From assembly GCA_008931825.1 (NCBI GenBank), contig QXVZ01030425.1:1-30263 (forward strand): a DNA stretch of 30,263 nt, given 5' to 3'. The notes beneath the pieces are model-generated. The model was not told where the DNA came from and did no database searches. It worked only from the letters and a program-made list of their open reading frames with translations. The DNA is from Phallusia fumigata. Its lineage: Eukaryota; Chordata; Ascidiacea; Phlebobranchia; Ascidiidae. Shown here piece by piece: positions 9,838 to 20,210 of this stretch; position 1 is the stretch's first letter, and each line of letters starts with the position of its first letter. The position numbers and the translations under genes were made by a program.

Positions 9838-11867
9838 AATCTCGCCAAAAGTCGCTCCACCAACTAACGAACGTTTTTAACGCAAAAGATTGCACTTTTT
9901 AGCTCTATTCAAGTTTTGACTGAATCGTCTACTGCCCTGCTCTTCGTACATATGGAATAAGCTGCGCCTATACCAGTAACGATAATAACAAAGTTGATTC
10001 GGCATATGGCAAAGGTCCTCCGTTAAAGGACATAGCGATCGATTTTACATGCATTCACTTGCCAGCGAAGGGATGATATATGAAGAAATATCGCCCAATG
10101 GACAAACTTATTGTTAAAAAATGAACAAGTGAAACTTTAAAATCGTGGTTCACAAACTGTGCATCACGAAGCCCTGGTACGTCATCGAAATTTCCAAGGG
10201 CGTCGCACAATAATTTCAGTTTAAAGTTACTGTTCGTATTAATAAATACACCATTGATAATATTCGTCTTTAATGAATTCTTGTCGTTGATGCGTCAAAA
10301 GTCTACTTTTTCAAAAGCGTCGAATCATATACAGTTAGAAAATCACTGCAATAAAAAAATACAAAAGCAACATTGATATCGCTGATATTTGAATTTTTTT
10401 CATTTTTTTCACGGGGTTTGAACTCGCGTCGATCCCGAGGACCAAACCGATGTTTTTATGTCTATACATGCGTCGAGTGCCTGCGACCATTCAATAAAAG
10501 TGAGTGATAAAGTGCGTCGTCATGTGGCAGTTGTAACAATAACAGCCTATCCTCTTGGTGACAGTAAAGTATTACGCAATGATTCACAGAAAATGTGATT
10601 CGAAATTAACTCCTTGAACTCGCATAAAGAAGTAATAGTCTTTTTAAGTGGATTAATCGGTACGCTTTCACCGACGTGTGGTGATGTGACCTGTTACCTA
10701 GTTCTAACTCAAAGGAAAATAATACACCAAATGTCAACTTAATATTTAAATCTGAGGACACGAATAACCAGAAGTAGTTAACCCCGAACTTTTTGTGAAT
10801 ACGATTGGCCTATCACCCCAATTTGTTTTTCAGAACGATGTTTCAACAGAACCGAACACAAATGAAAACTTAAAACTATATTGAAACAACAAACACAACT
10901 GACTATTGAATACAGTTTCTATCCAATAATTCGCCCATATTTTGTCAAACCTAGCTTAGGCATGATTAGATACAAATAACCCCAATTGTGAGTGATCGAT
11001 ATTGACACACCCTGTACATGTAAATTTAATTGAAATGCAGCTCTATTCCAAAGACAATTGACATACGGAAGTGCTGTTTTGTATTGCGGTTTTAGCATGA
11101 GCTGGAAAACACGATGTAATATACAACACAGAAATCAAAAAGGCACAGGTGAATGAAAAGCTCTGTTATAACCAGCGCCAGCGTTACCTTAATATACAGG
11201 CTGGAGTAAAATAACCTGTTCGATTTGCTTAAGCCACGTATTTTTTATGTTAGTATTTTTGTTGAAACAAAACTCTCAGAAGAGTATATTTTTAGTGTGG
11301 TAATTCACATCAGCGTCGGATACCATCATTTGCAGCGGAAACCGGTTTTAAATCATGAATAAACACATAAATTACCAAATAATCCTAATCCTAATAGTAG
11401 AAAAAGTCATTTGCGGTAAAAGAAAGCGGAAACCAGGTTGAAAAACTTAGATTCATGATAAAAGAAAAACAAGACAGAGATGTTTTCAAAGTTTGTGTGA
11501 CAATGGTACGAGGATAACCCTTGCTGCCCGCACATACAGTTATAGATAGTCCGTCATTTAAGTCAAGTGTTCGGTAATATAGGCTACACCTGAATTTAGC
11601 TTGTAAAATCGAAATGTTATTGGGCAACGTAAAAACAGTCAGGATTCAATACTGTTTTATCATGGCGAAAGCAAGTCGGCAACTTATGTAACTTATGTTT
11701 CGATGCAATATTGATTGGATATATGTGTCTACCTCTTTGACCCACCACTCTGGATCCTAACAACGCAGAATTACTTACAGGATTAGACATGTTGACATTC
11801 GCTTCAGTGTTAAATGCTGTCAGATGCGGCATAATCAACGTTGACTAAAAATGATAATATAAGCAAA
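9838..11867. other. long intergenic region between claudin-like genes B and C
   Basis: About 2 kb without a supported gene. Poly-A/T-rich tracts and scattered short open frames are all that is visible. Around 10411-10440 the minus strand contains GAGTTCAAACCCCGTG, which resembles a tRNA T-arm/B box, but no flanking cloverleaf can be drawn. Regulatory DNA for gene B must lie at its right-hand side in this numbering (just after 9837). Confidence 0.5.
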
Positions 11868-13091
11868 CTATGTGCTGTGAGCAGCAGAGCAACAAAAAAA
11901 ACTTCCAGCGAGCAGATAGAGACCGCCAGAAACCCAACCAAGGTAGAATGAATAGTCAAACATGCCTGTTTCGTTGATTGTAAGTCCGGTGAACACACCA
12001 CAGCCAACACAGATCACAATTGCTGAAAAAGAAATTAAAGCATGAACAAGTTAAACGCAGTCATACAGAGTTTTATTGCAACAACATTTTTGGAACAATC
12101 TAATTGACAAAGATGCTGCGATGTGTTGTTGATGTTTTTGTAAGATTGTTGTTATAGCAGCTTGGGTATTGTATAAGACATATTACAGATATGCGAGACA
12201 TTTGTAAAAATCCAAGCAAATTTTTAGACATCGTAGGGTAAGTTCGAAAAAAAGTTAAAAAAATTGACAAAATCAGTTTGGTTTTCTCAGTAGCTAATGC
12301 GTTAATTACCATCAAAGTTTTCACCCGAGAGGGAATTTTTACCGCAGTGCATAATTTTACAACAGGGTCATGCAGTGTACAATTTTACAGGAAAAACAAA
12401 ATATGTAACACACCAAATAAAAGAAACACACAAACCTCCACACAGAATTAGAGCCCCTTCCGTAGCGAGTGGACACTTCTTCGCGTTGCAAAGCAACCCA
12501 CCAATTCCGACTACTGTTCCCACTGCGATCATTCCCGCAGCGATAAGCATTAGAATACGTGGGATGAATATATGTATTCCCACAACATCGGGATTCCAGC
12601 CTACATAAACAATAGTCTCAACGATAAAACACACACTAAAGAGAAAGGTAGGCCCGCTCATCGGTTTTAGTTACTTACTGTTTAATCCACAAATATCATT
12701 AAACAGATAACATTAAACAAACCGTTGTTACCAGTCACGCCTGGCAACCCACAAATTATGCGCAGATGTTAAACCTATGTAACTATCTGGTACTATGGTG
12801 ACATTAAGCCCAGTAAAATAGCTTGCTTTTTGTTGACAGACATCAAAAAAGTTACATAACATTTAACAAATGGTGCATCAATTTAAAAATCTGAACATGT
12901 GACCAACATCAGCACGTACTTGTATTAATGCATGTTGAACCTTTGCAAGTTTGAAACAAGTTGTAGTTGGTAGGAACTTTAATCAGTTTGTCAGACTTCC
13001 AGTATTTAGTCACCATCGAAGTAACGAAGGACGCTGTGCCAAGGATCCAACAAATAGTACCAAGAACTAGTAAAGGCTTTCCACAACCCAT
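11868..13091 (-). CDS. claudin-like four-helix protein C
   Basis: Exons on the minus strand: 13091-12920, 12600-12436 and 12022-11868, with two phase-1 introns; about 164 residues. Helix 1 is PLLVLGTICWILGTASFVTS, followed by KYW. Loop 1 has YNLFQTC but only four residues before the next cysteine, a shorter pair spacing than in A and B. After splice 1 comes S-WN, then PRILML opening helix 2. A linker CNAKKC precedes helix 3, which is split by intron 2. Then come TGLTINETG, DYSFYLGW and helix 4 with CC; the protein ends AAHST. It is the most upstream of the three paralogues on this strand. The shared intron positions and phases show they arose by tandem gene duplication. Confidence 0.8.
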
Positions 13092-14582
13092 TTTCTCTAC
13101 TGCACTGTCGAAATCTAGTAGCTAAAAACAAAATACAGTTATTTTTGGTCATTATTACATTTAAAAGCAACATAAAGCTTAACGGAGAGCTTGACAAACA
13201 ACAAACTAAATCCAATGTTCTCAAATGGTCTGCAAACGCTGACAGTTGTTTGGAACGAAAGCCTGTTGGACAATAAACATGTCTGAGAACCCGCAATCAA
13301 CACTAGTTGTGCGTGACATACATTTTTGCACAGTTGCGCAACCTTGAAGAGTCGTAAAATATGCGGAGTTATCAGCTTTACTACTAAATGACTGCATAAG
13401 CAATGCAAACTCGATAATTACAGAAAAACATGTGTCCTAGATAACAAACGTAGGTATACTGTGTGCACACACAAGCTATACATTTACCATTTACCATGTT
13501 GCAATTCATGTGCATAAAACCGACATTATTTCACGTTTTAATTTTCAACCCCGCACGTATTCATTTCGTCATGTTCCAGCACATTAATTCATGCCGGAAA
13601 TGACGTTTGCGTTCGCTGCCAATTTCGTTCAAGCAGAAAAGTTAAACGCCAACTTTTTATTTAGCAGTGAGCCATTTTTCTTGGAAAAACAGAAAACTGA
13701 TTGTAATTGTACTTCTAAGGCAGTGGATGAAACGCTGTCAACAAAAAAATACATTTTCCCATATTTGCAGATCAACAAATGACAGTTAAAGCACAAGAGA
13801 AAATTTCGGAAAAATTATTCAGGAACATATAGCTTGTCATTTGCAGCTCGTCATTTCCTGTTGATCGTTTTCATTTCAGTGTTTTTTTGTAATATCGATA
13901 TTAATATTCAATTTCTAATTGCGAAATACTGACTCCGATCCTGCAGTTCTAACAATTTAGATGCAACAAAAATCAGGTATTTTACTGCCCGTACACAACA
14001 TGCAAAGGAGTTTCTGCACATTTTATTCGGAGAACATTGCCATGACATGGTTTTGGAACATCAACTTGTTTAGACAGAATGTATTTAAACACTGCTTCGA
14101 AGGCTGACGCTTGCTACACTGGGGCGCTCATCCAAACAAAATTTAAAATTCTAATGCATTTAGTTGAAATCAAAACTTCCGTAATCTTTTTTAACTTGTT
14201 CTGCAGTACGTGCTAAAAAATGCCACCATCCAGTTTTTATGCTGAAACCAGACGAGTCACTTGTTGTACGACCGCCCCCGGCGATCTGACCTTTAAGCGT
14301 ATGACGACATTTGATAACTCGTGATGAACCTTTGACGCGTCATCTCGTCGGCAACTTTAAATCACGCAAACTTGCCGGGCCAGTAAACGGTATGTTCTAC
14401 GTACAAGCCAATACTTGCATTTGTTTTCAAAGTTGTAACATTAAACGAGTAGCCTATGATTCAAATGGCAATAAAATTCACCTTCGAAAAGAGCAAACTT
14501 TGCGATAAGATGTGTGACGTCATAGCATCACACCACGTTTTATTGACACGATTTTCGTGAGGTATAACTTAAGCCTCAGGCC

Positions 14583-14619
14583 TAAGGTGTCAAACATTTG
14601 TCTAACTACGGACACCTTA
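14583..14619. repeat. short inverted repeat (9-bp arms)
   Basis: TAAGGTGTC (14583-14591) and GACACCTTA (14611-14619) are perfect reverse complements with a 19-nt spacer. There is no U-run or protein context. The repeat lies 43 bp before a stronger hairpin. Confidence 0.5.
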
Positions 14620-14661
14620 TGTCTCATCAAAATGATAACACTGGACAAATTGGAATTCTAG

Positions 14662-14715
14662 ATGAATTTGCAAGTTAAAACACTGTTAATTGCAGTATTT
14701 GACTTGCAAATTCAT
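14662..14715. repeat. 54-nt pre-miRNA-like inverted repeat
   Basis: ATGAATTTGCAAGT (14662-14675) pairs perfectly with ACTTGCAAATTCAT (14702-14715). Pairing continues inward: a G-T wobble, three A-T pairs, a small internal bulge, then four more pairs closing a 7-nt loop (14686-14692). That gives about 22 pairs in all, the size of the upper stem of an animal microRNA precursor. The flanks beyond 14662 and 14715 do not pair well, so the lower stem expected for Drosha processing is not seen. A small palindromic mobile element remnant is the alternative. Confidence 0.45.
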
Positions 14716-15586
14716 GCGGTTTTGGTAAAGATCTGGTTTATCCGAAGACATTTGTTTCAAGCCTGGCGATGTGTACATAGTAGTTGATCAGTCAAAATTC
14801 ACCTTAATTTAACACATTAAAAACCTAATGATGACAAATACTTTTTTTTCACAACTGAGAAAACAAATTTATTAAAACAAATTTATTGATACAATTTATC
14901 CTCGCACACTGAATACCCCAAAAGCATTTGGCGACAAAGATGCGACAATTGACTGTAACGTCATACTGAGAGATTGAGAATTTTATAGATAGACAATCCA
15001 CAATATCATTTTGCACATTTCTGAAGGGCAAATATACAATGTGCCCATTGTTAACATACACAGCACACGCTTTGTTTGTGACAGTTGGCAAAAAAAGTTT
15101 TAAAAACATTCGTGGTAAAGTTTCTCACGCAGAAACGAGTTTTCGAAGTTCAATTTTTTGGCTCGAGGTCAAACAAATTGATTACACTCAGCACTTCACT
15201 TGGAAATGTACACCAACCTGTCGCACTTTTATCACCATGAAAACTTGCTTGATGGGGTAATAGAGGGCAAGTACATGTTCTCTTGTTATATAATGCACAA
15301 CATTGGGTCGAACAAAGGGCATAAGTGAACAAAGCAACCTCATCGTATAATAATAGGTGTGTACTATGAACGGAGCGTTACTTGAGTTTTGACAGAATGT
15401 AGACGGCTGTTGCGGGCCAGAGAAAAAATGCAGATTTTGCAGGGAAAAAAGATCATGTGGTATTACATTGGGAATAGATAACCATTAAATTAAATACGGC
15501 TTGTATAGTCAATTTATTTGCCAGATTGAATTTAGAGTTGTTAAAAAAAACTGAAGTGAAGGATAGCGTAATAGAAAGTTATAATT

Positions 15587-17211
15587 ATGTCGATGGAACT
15601 ATTGGTCAAGTTGACATTTGTATCAACTGCTGTTATGACTGTTATTGTTTTTTATCTGGTGGCATGCATGGCACTGAGGTTAAGGCGCTGGTTTAGAATT
15701 CTCAGAAGAGTGTAAGTTAATAATTACGTAACCATTGCCCTACTGTTTTTTTACACTTGTTTTCATTTAGGGATCCTGATTTCGAAATGACATCTGACAC
15801 AACTGCCTTAGAGGTGTCTGCAAGAGAAACGCAAGTTCAGCAAAGTAAGTCAAATTTTCTGTTCAATCTCGAATGTAATTATCTGTAAAATTGTGTGTTT
15901 CAGAGAATGTCCGTCATGGGATAGCCCGTACTATGGTGGTGCAATACGTGTGTTGCTCGTGTTTTGTGCTTGGAGTATTTTTGCGTTGCCTGGATTATTT
16001 GTTACTTATTGCATTGGGAAAACATGCACAAGAGCGTGGATGTCACCTAATTCTTCAAATTCTTACTCTTTTGTCAGGAGTGGAGTAAGTAATTTCCCTC
16101 AACAACATTGCTACACAGATATGGTGAAGAGCGTTGCGGTATTTTTGTTTGTATAAATTTGTTCGCTGTGGATGCATGGCCTAAAACTTCACTAAATTGT
16201 ACAAATGAATTTTAATTACGGATCAATCAAGTGAATTCATCTGCAGAATACTGTACGTATATCTCCTATTCTGGAGGCGTCAACGATACTTATATTTTGA
16301 TTTCGGATGGCTACCGAAGTGGGTCAGCACATGGAGTTGGTCGGCTGTGGTACTGATGGCTGTAAATGCAGCGGTACGTATTACCAGTCTCTGCAACCAA
16401 TTAAACTGTTTACGATTGACATTTCCGATTACTGCAGGTAAGATTTATGCTAGAGATAGCTACATGGCGATACGGTGTCCAGTACGAAATTAGTCAGCAT
16501 GGCTGTATGACAACAGAGCACTCGCCATCACGCAATGTCACCTTGGTTGAATGGCAACTTCCCAATGTGTACAAGGTCATTAGTAACTCCGTGGTCGCCT
16601 TCTACGTACTTGGGCTCTACTTCTGTCTCTTTTTCAAGTACTTCTGCGCTGGTAAGTGCGTGTTGGGCAAAAGTGACGGAACAACTAGATTTGTTGAACG
16701 AAAAAGAAAGCCAAACTTTTGCTTGCTGCTCTTGCACAGGGCATAAAGCTTGTTGCTTCATTTTTCAAGAACTTTGGTTTGCAACAGCACTTAATTTTTC
16801 ATTCAGCAAAAGAACGCAAAAGTCAGGACAACTTGGCAACAAATTGCATGGAGGAGGAAGTGGAGTCGATGCAGTACACCTTTGGTGGATCACTGACACG
16901 AGCAACTTTCTGTGCAGTGATTGCCTTTGTCGTGCCTATTCTACCACCCTTGATCTGGTGGAGATTTATACCACCGATTTTGCCAGCTATTCTCGTTTTC
17001 CAGATCGACGATGCTGGATTCATCTTACAGGTAAATCCTGCAAACTTGAATAATGCTATGTATTCAGTGGCATGCCAAGGGGTTTGCGTAAATTTCATGA
17101 AAGATTGAAAAAAAGAAAAAAATAAAGGCACCGGGGGAGAAAACACCCGTTCGCCGGCAGTACTTGGGTTCACTGGCGAAATTACTTTACCGACGGTTTC
17201 GAACCAAGTAA
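15587..17211 (+). CDS. seven-helix membrane protein, GPCR-like, family not recognised
   Basis: Exons: 15587-15711, 15771-15844, 15904-16084, 16247-16373, 16438-16651, about 16711 or 16740 to 17030, and 17161-17211. Phases agree (2, 1, 2, 0) up to exon 5. Hydrophobic segments in order: LTFVSTAVMTVIVFYLVACM; MVVQYVCCSCFVLGVFL; ILTLLSGVEILYVYLLFW; WSAVVLMAVNAAVRFML; SVVAFYVLGLYFCLFFKYFC; ATFCAVIAFVVPILPPLIWW; IPPILPAILVFQIDDAGFIL. The third ends in WRRQRY, where a rhodopsin-like receptor has its DRY box. A basic C-terminus (LAKLLYRRFRTK) resembles helix 8. I cannot name a family. Exon 5 ends at phase 1, but exon 6 from the good acceptor at 16738-16739 would need phase 0. Either the weak acceptor at 16709-16710 is used, giving a 59-bp intron, or one base is wrong in the assembly. 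The terminal exon lies at the edge of an allelic duplication. Confidence 0.6.
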
Positions 17212-18597
17212 TGGTGAAGCAGATAAACACAAAAAACTGAAATCCGGTGATGTTTAAAACAGAGTAGCTAGCCATTGTTTAACAAACTGTTTCGAATAAA
17301 AGAATGTTGAATCCAAATTTTACGTTTATTGAGCTAAGTGACCGTTAAATTTAGAAATGGAAAGCTCCTTTGCATCGTCGTCATTTCCATTTTCTGTAAC
17401 AGAGAGTAACTTTCCTTTACCTCAAACAACCTTACGAAACATGTAATCGCATAGTGATATGTATACAGAGAACTGTTAATAAAAGTTAAAATGTCACCAA
17501 GGTAGCCACTGCGCTAAACAGCATCAACTGTCGCTTTTTTCACCATAGAATTATAAACCCGAAGTTGTTGCGTCGATGGTAAGTGTTCCTCGCGCGTATA
17601 CAAGTGACACCGCCGCTGAGGTATTGCTGGTGTCATGTGCCCTTGTGAACATACTAATATCGGTTCATATTACACGATATAAATGGATTTGATATTCCAC
17701 TTTGTACAGTTTACCACTTTAGAAGACCTCGCGAGAGTTATTTTTTCGCTTTTATCCGAAAATAAAAATATTTAATCCTCACATCGTCTTAGAGGACCGA
17801 ACGCCAAACAAATAGAAGGAAACTTTCAATAATTAGTTTATTTACAACGCCAGCAAGTGACAACCGTAGAAACCGTTACCGCTCATTGGTATTGGGTCCA
17901 GTCTTTTCGGGCCGTGAAACCAACCCTGTTGACTCTGGCTTCAAATTCGAGGTTGGTGTTTCGTTTCTATGCCCATCACAATTTATACAGACAGCAAGCG
18001 TTACCCGAACTAAACCACAACGCATTCGTTTTCCTTCCCGAAGGATGCGGTAGCGGTTTTGGCTTGCCCAAAAACCGAAATCGGGATGGTCTTGCAGAAC
18101 AATACCTCGCTACTGGCTGTTGTTGGGTTCAGTCAAAAGCAGCAAGGCCTTTATAAAGGGACACCAAGCCAACTTAATTTGGCATTTTCGGCGGGTTTAA
18201 AGGAATACTACTTTTCCGTCGCCTTGGAACAACTGCCTAACATTTTATTCGAACTTTGTTCTCTGGTCATTGCACACAAACCATTTAAAAGTGAAAAGTG
18301 CGTCAGGTCGGGTCGATTTTCCTACAACACGTTGAAAGGTATTTTGAAAACTTGGTATGCAGACAAACCGATTACACATCACTCTGGTGCAACACTTTGG
18401 GACGGCGTTAAATACAACACAAGGCAACTAAAAACAAAAAATCGAGGTTTTGTGCACAAACCATTAAATGGCTTCCTCTCCTAGAAAAGAACTAAGTTAA
18501 TCAAAAAGATTCCTTAAGAACAGATTGATACTTACGCAAAATATCTAAGCAGCAGCCAAGATTGCAGATTAAAAAAATGCATAGGAGTTAAAAACAG
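17162..18597. repeat. allelic copy 1 of a 1.44-kb segment
   Basis: Matches 18599-20036 with scattered SNPs and small indels; an 11-bp CAGACAAACCG near 18360 is absent from the other copy. It contains the last exon of the seven-helix gene and downstream non-coding DNA. Open frames here (17857-18156 and 18059-18484) differ between copies by many amino acid changes and a frameshift, so they are not treated as genes. Confidence 0.9.
17295..17300 (+). terminator. candidate polyadenylation signal AATAAA
   Basis: AATAAA lies 84 nt after the proposed stop of the seven-helix gene and is present in both allelic copies. It is the best-placed candidate for that gene's 3' end. Another AATAAA at 17122-17127, inside the last proposed intron, could instead end a read-through transcript that stops at about 17108. 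Confidence 0.35.
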
Positions 18598-18598
18598 N
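18598..18598. other. contig join (single N)
   Basis: The contig to the right restarts at the sequence of 17162, inside the terminal exon of the seven-helix gene. Confidence 0.9.
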
Positions 18599-20036
18599 AC
18601 TTGGGTTCACTGGCGAAATTACTTTACCGACGGTTTCGAACCAAGTAATGGTGAAGCAGATAAACACAAAAAACTGAAATCCGGTGATGTTTAAAACAGA
18701 GTAGCTAGCCATTGTTTAACAAACTGTTTCGAATAAAAGAATGTTGAATCCAAATTTTACGTTTATTGAGCTAAGTGACCGTTAAATTTAGAAATGGAAA
18801 GCTCCTTTGCATCGTCGTCATTTCCATTTTCTGTAACAGAGAGTAACTTTCCTTTACCTCAAACAACCTTACGAAACATGTAATCGCATAGTGATATGTA
18901 TACAGAGAACTGTTAATAAAAGTTAAAATGTCACCAAGGTAGCCACTGCGCTAAACAGCATCAACTGTCGCTTTTTTCACCATAGAATTATAAACCCGAA
19001 GTTGTTGCGTCGATGGTAAGTGTTCCTCGCGCGTATACAAGTGACACCGCCGCTGAGGTATTGCTGGTGTTATGTGCCCTTGTGGACATACTAATATCGG
19101 TTCATATTACACGATATAAATGGATTTGATATTCCACTTTGTACAGTTTACCACTTTAGAAGACCTCGCGAGAGTTATTTTTTCGCTTTTATCCGAAAAT
19201 AAAAATATTTAATCCTCACATTGTCTTAGAGGACCGAACGCCAAACAAATAGAAGGAAACTTTTAATAATTAGTTTATTTACAACGCCAGCAAGTGACAA
19301 CCGTAGAAACCGTTACCGCTCATTGGTATTGGGTCCAGTCTTTTCGGGCCGTGAAACCAGCCCTGTTGACTCTGGCTTCAAATTCGAGGTTGGTGTTTCG
19401 TTTCTATGCCCATCACAATTTTTACAGACAGCAAGCGTTACCCGAACTAAACCACAACGCATTCGTCTTCCTTCCCGAAGGATGCGGTAGCGGTTTTGGC
19501 TTGCCCAAAAACCGAAATCGGGATGGTCTTGCAAAACAATACCTCGCTACTGGCTGTTGTTGGGTTCAGTCAAAGGCAGCAAGGCCTTTATAAAGGGACA
19601 CCAAGCCAACTTAATTTGGCATTTTCGGCGGGTTTAAAGGAATACTACTTTTCCTTCGCCTTGGACCAACTGCCTAACATTTTATTCGAACATTGTTCTC
19701 TGGTCATTGCACACAAACCATTTGAAAGTGAACAGTGCGTCAGGTCTGGTCGATTTTCCTGCAGCACGTTTAAAGGTATTTTTAATACTTGGTATGATTA
19801 CACATCACTCTGGTGCAACACTTTGGGACGGCGTTAAATACAACACAAGGCAACTAAAAGCATGTAAAAATCGAGGTTTTGTGCACAAACCATTAAATGG
19901 CTTTCCTCTCCTAGAAAAGAACTATATTAATCAAAACGATTCATTAGGAACAGCTTAATTACATTGATACTTACGCAAAATATCTAAGCAGCAGCCAAGG
20001 TTGCAGATACAAAAATGCATAGGAGTTAAAAAACAG
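18599..20036. repeat. allelic copy 2 of the 1.44-kb segment
   Basis: Second haplotype of 17162-18597. It runs on without a break into the 3' exon of LACTB at 20211-20312, which establishes that the seven-helix gene and LACTB are convergent neighbours about 1.6 kb apart. Confidence 0.9.
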
Positions 20037-20210
20037 ACACGGCAGGTCGTTATATGTTTGAACAATTTTGGCTTTGTATCATGCTAAAATACCTTTTCAT
20101 TCCACAGGCTTTAGCTATGATCGTGTCAATTGATGATTGGAAGGAAACACTCCGGCTGAAGAAAATAACCGTGCTCTGACGGTCGAGGAAAACAACAAGC
20201 ACCTTTCTCG

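Larger units (their letters stand above)
13092..15586. other. intergenic region between divergent genes (claudin-like C and the seven-helix gene)
   Basis: About 2.5 kb between two divergently transcribed genes, so it must contain both promoters. I see no supported coding exon. It holds a striking inverted repeat at 14662-14715 and a smaller one at 14583-14619, annotated separately. Open frames of 60-99 codons on both strands lack splice context and family features. Confidence 0.5.

Noticed and set aside
10395-10500. tRNA or tRNA-derived SINE on the minus strand (GAGTTCAAACCCCGTG)
   Set aside because: The T-loop-like word is there, but the T stem has a mismatch and no acceptor or D stem can be formed upstream.
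15150-15332. 60-residue cysteine-containing minus-strand frame
   Set aside because: No homology recognised and no splice-compatible partner exons in the surrounding 2 kb.
15893-16156. Alternative frame of exon 3 of the seven-helix gene, also hydrophobic
   Set aside because: It can be entered only by an acceptor shifted two bases, and it runs into stops in the next exon. The chosen frame links five exons in phase.
17857-18484. Overlapping open frames of 99 and 141 residues, repeated at 19294-19837
   Set aside because: The second copy differs by many amino acid replacements, and the 141-residue frame is cut to 113 residues by an 11-bp indel. Such change between alleles argues against a protein under selection.
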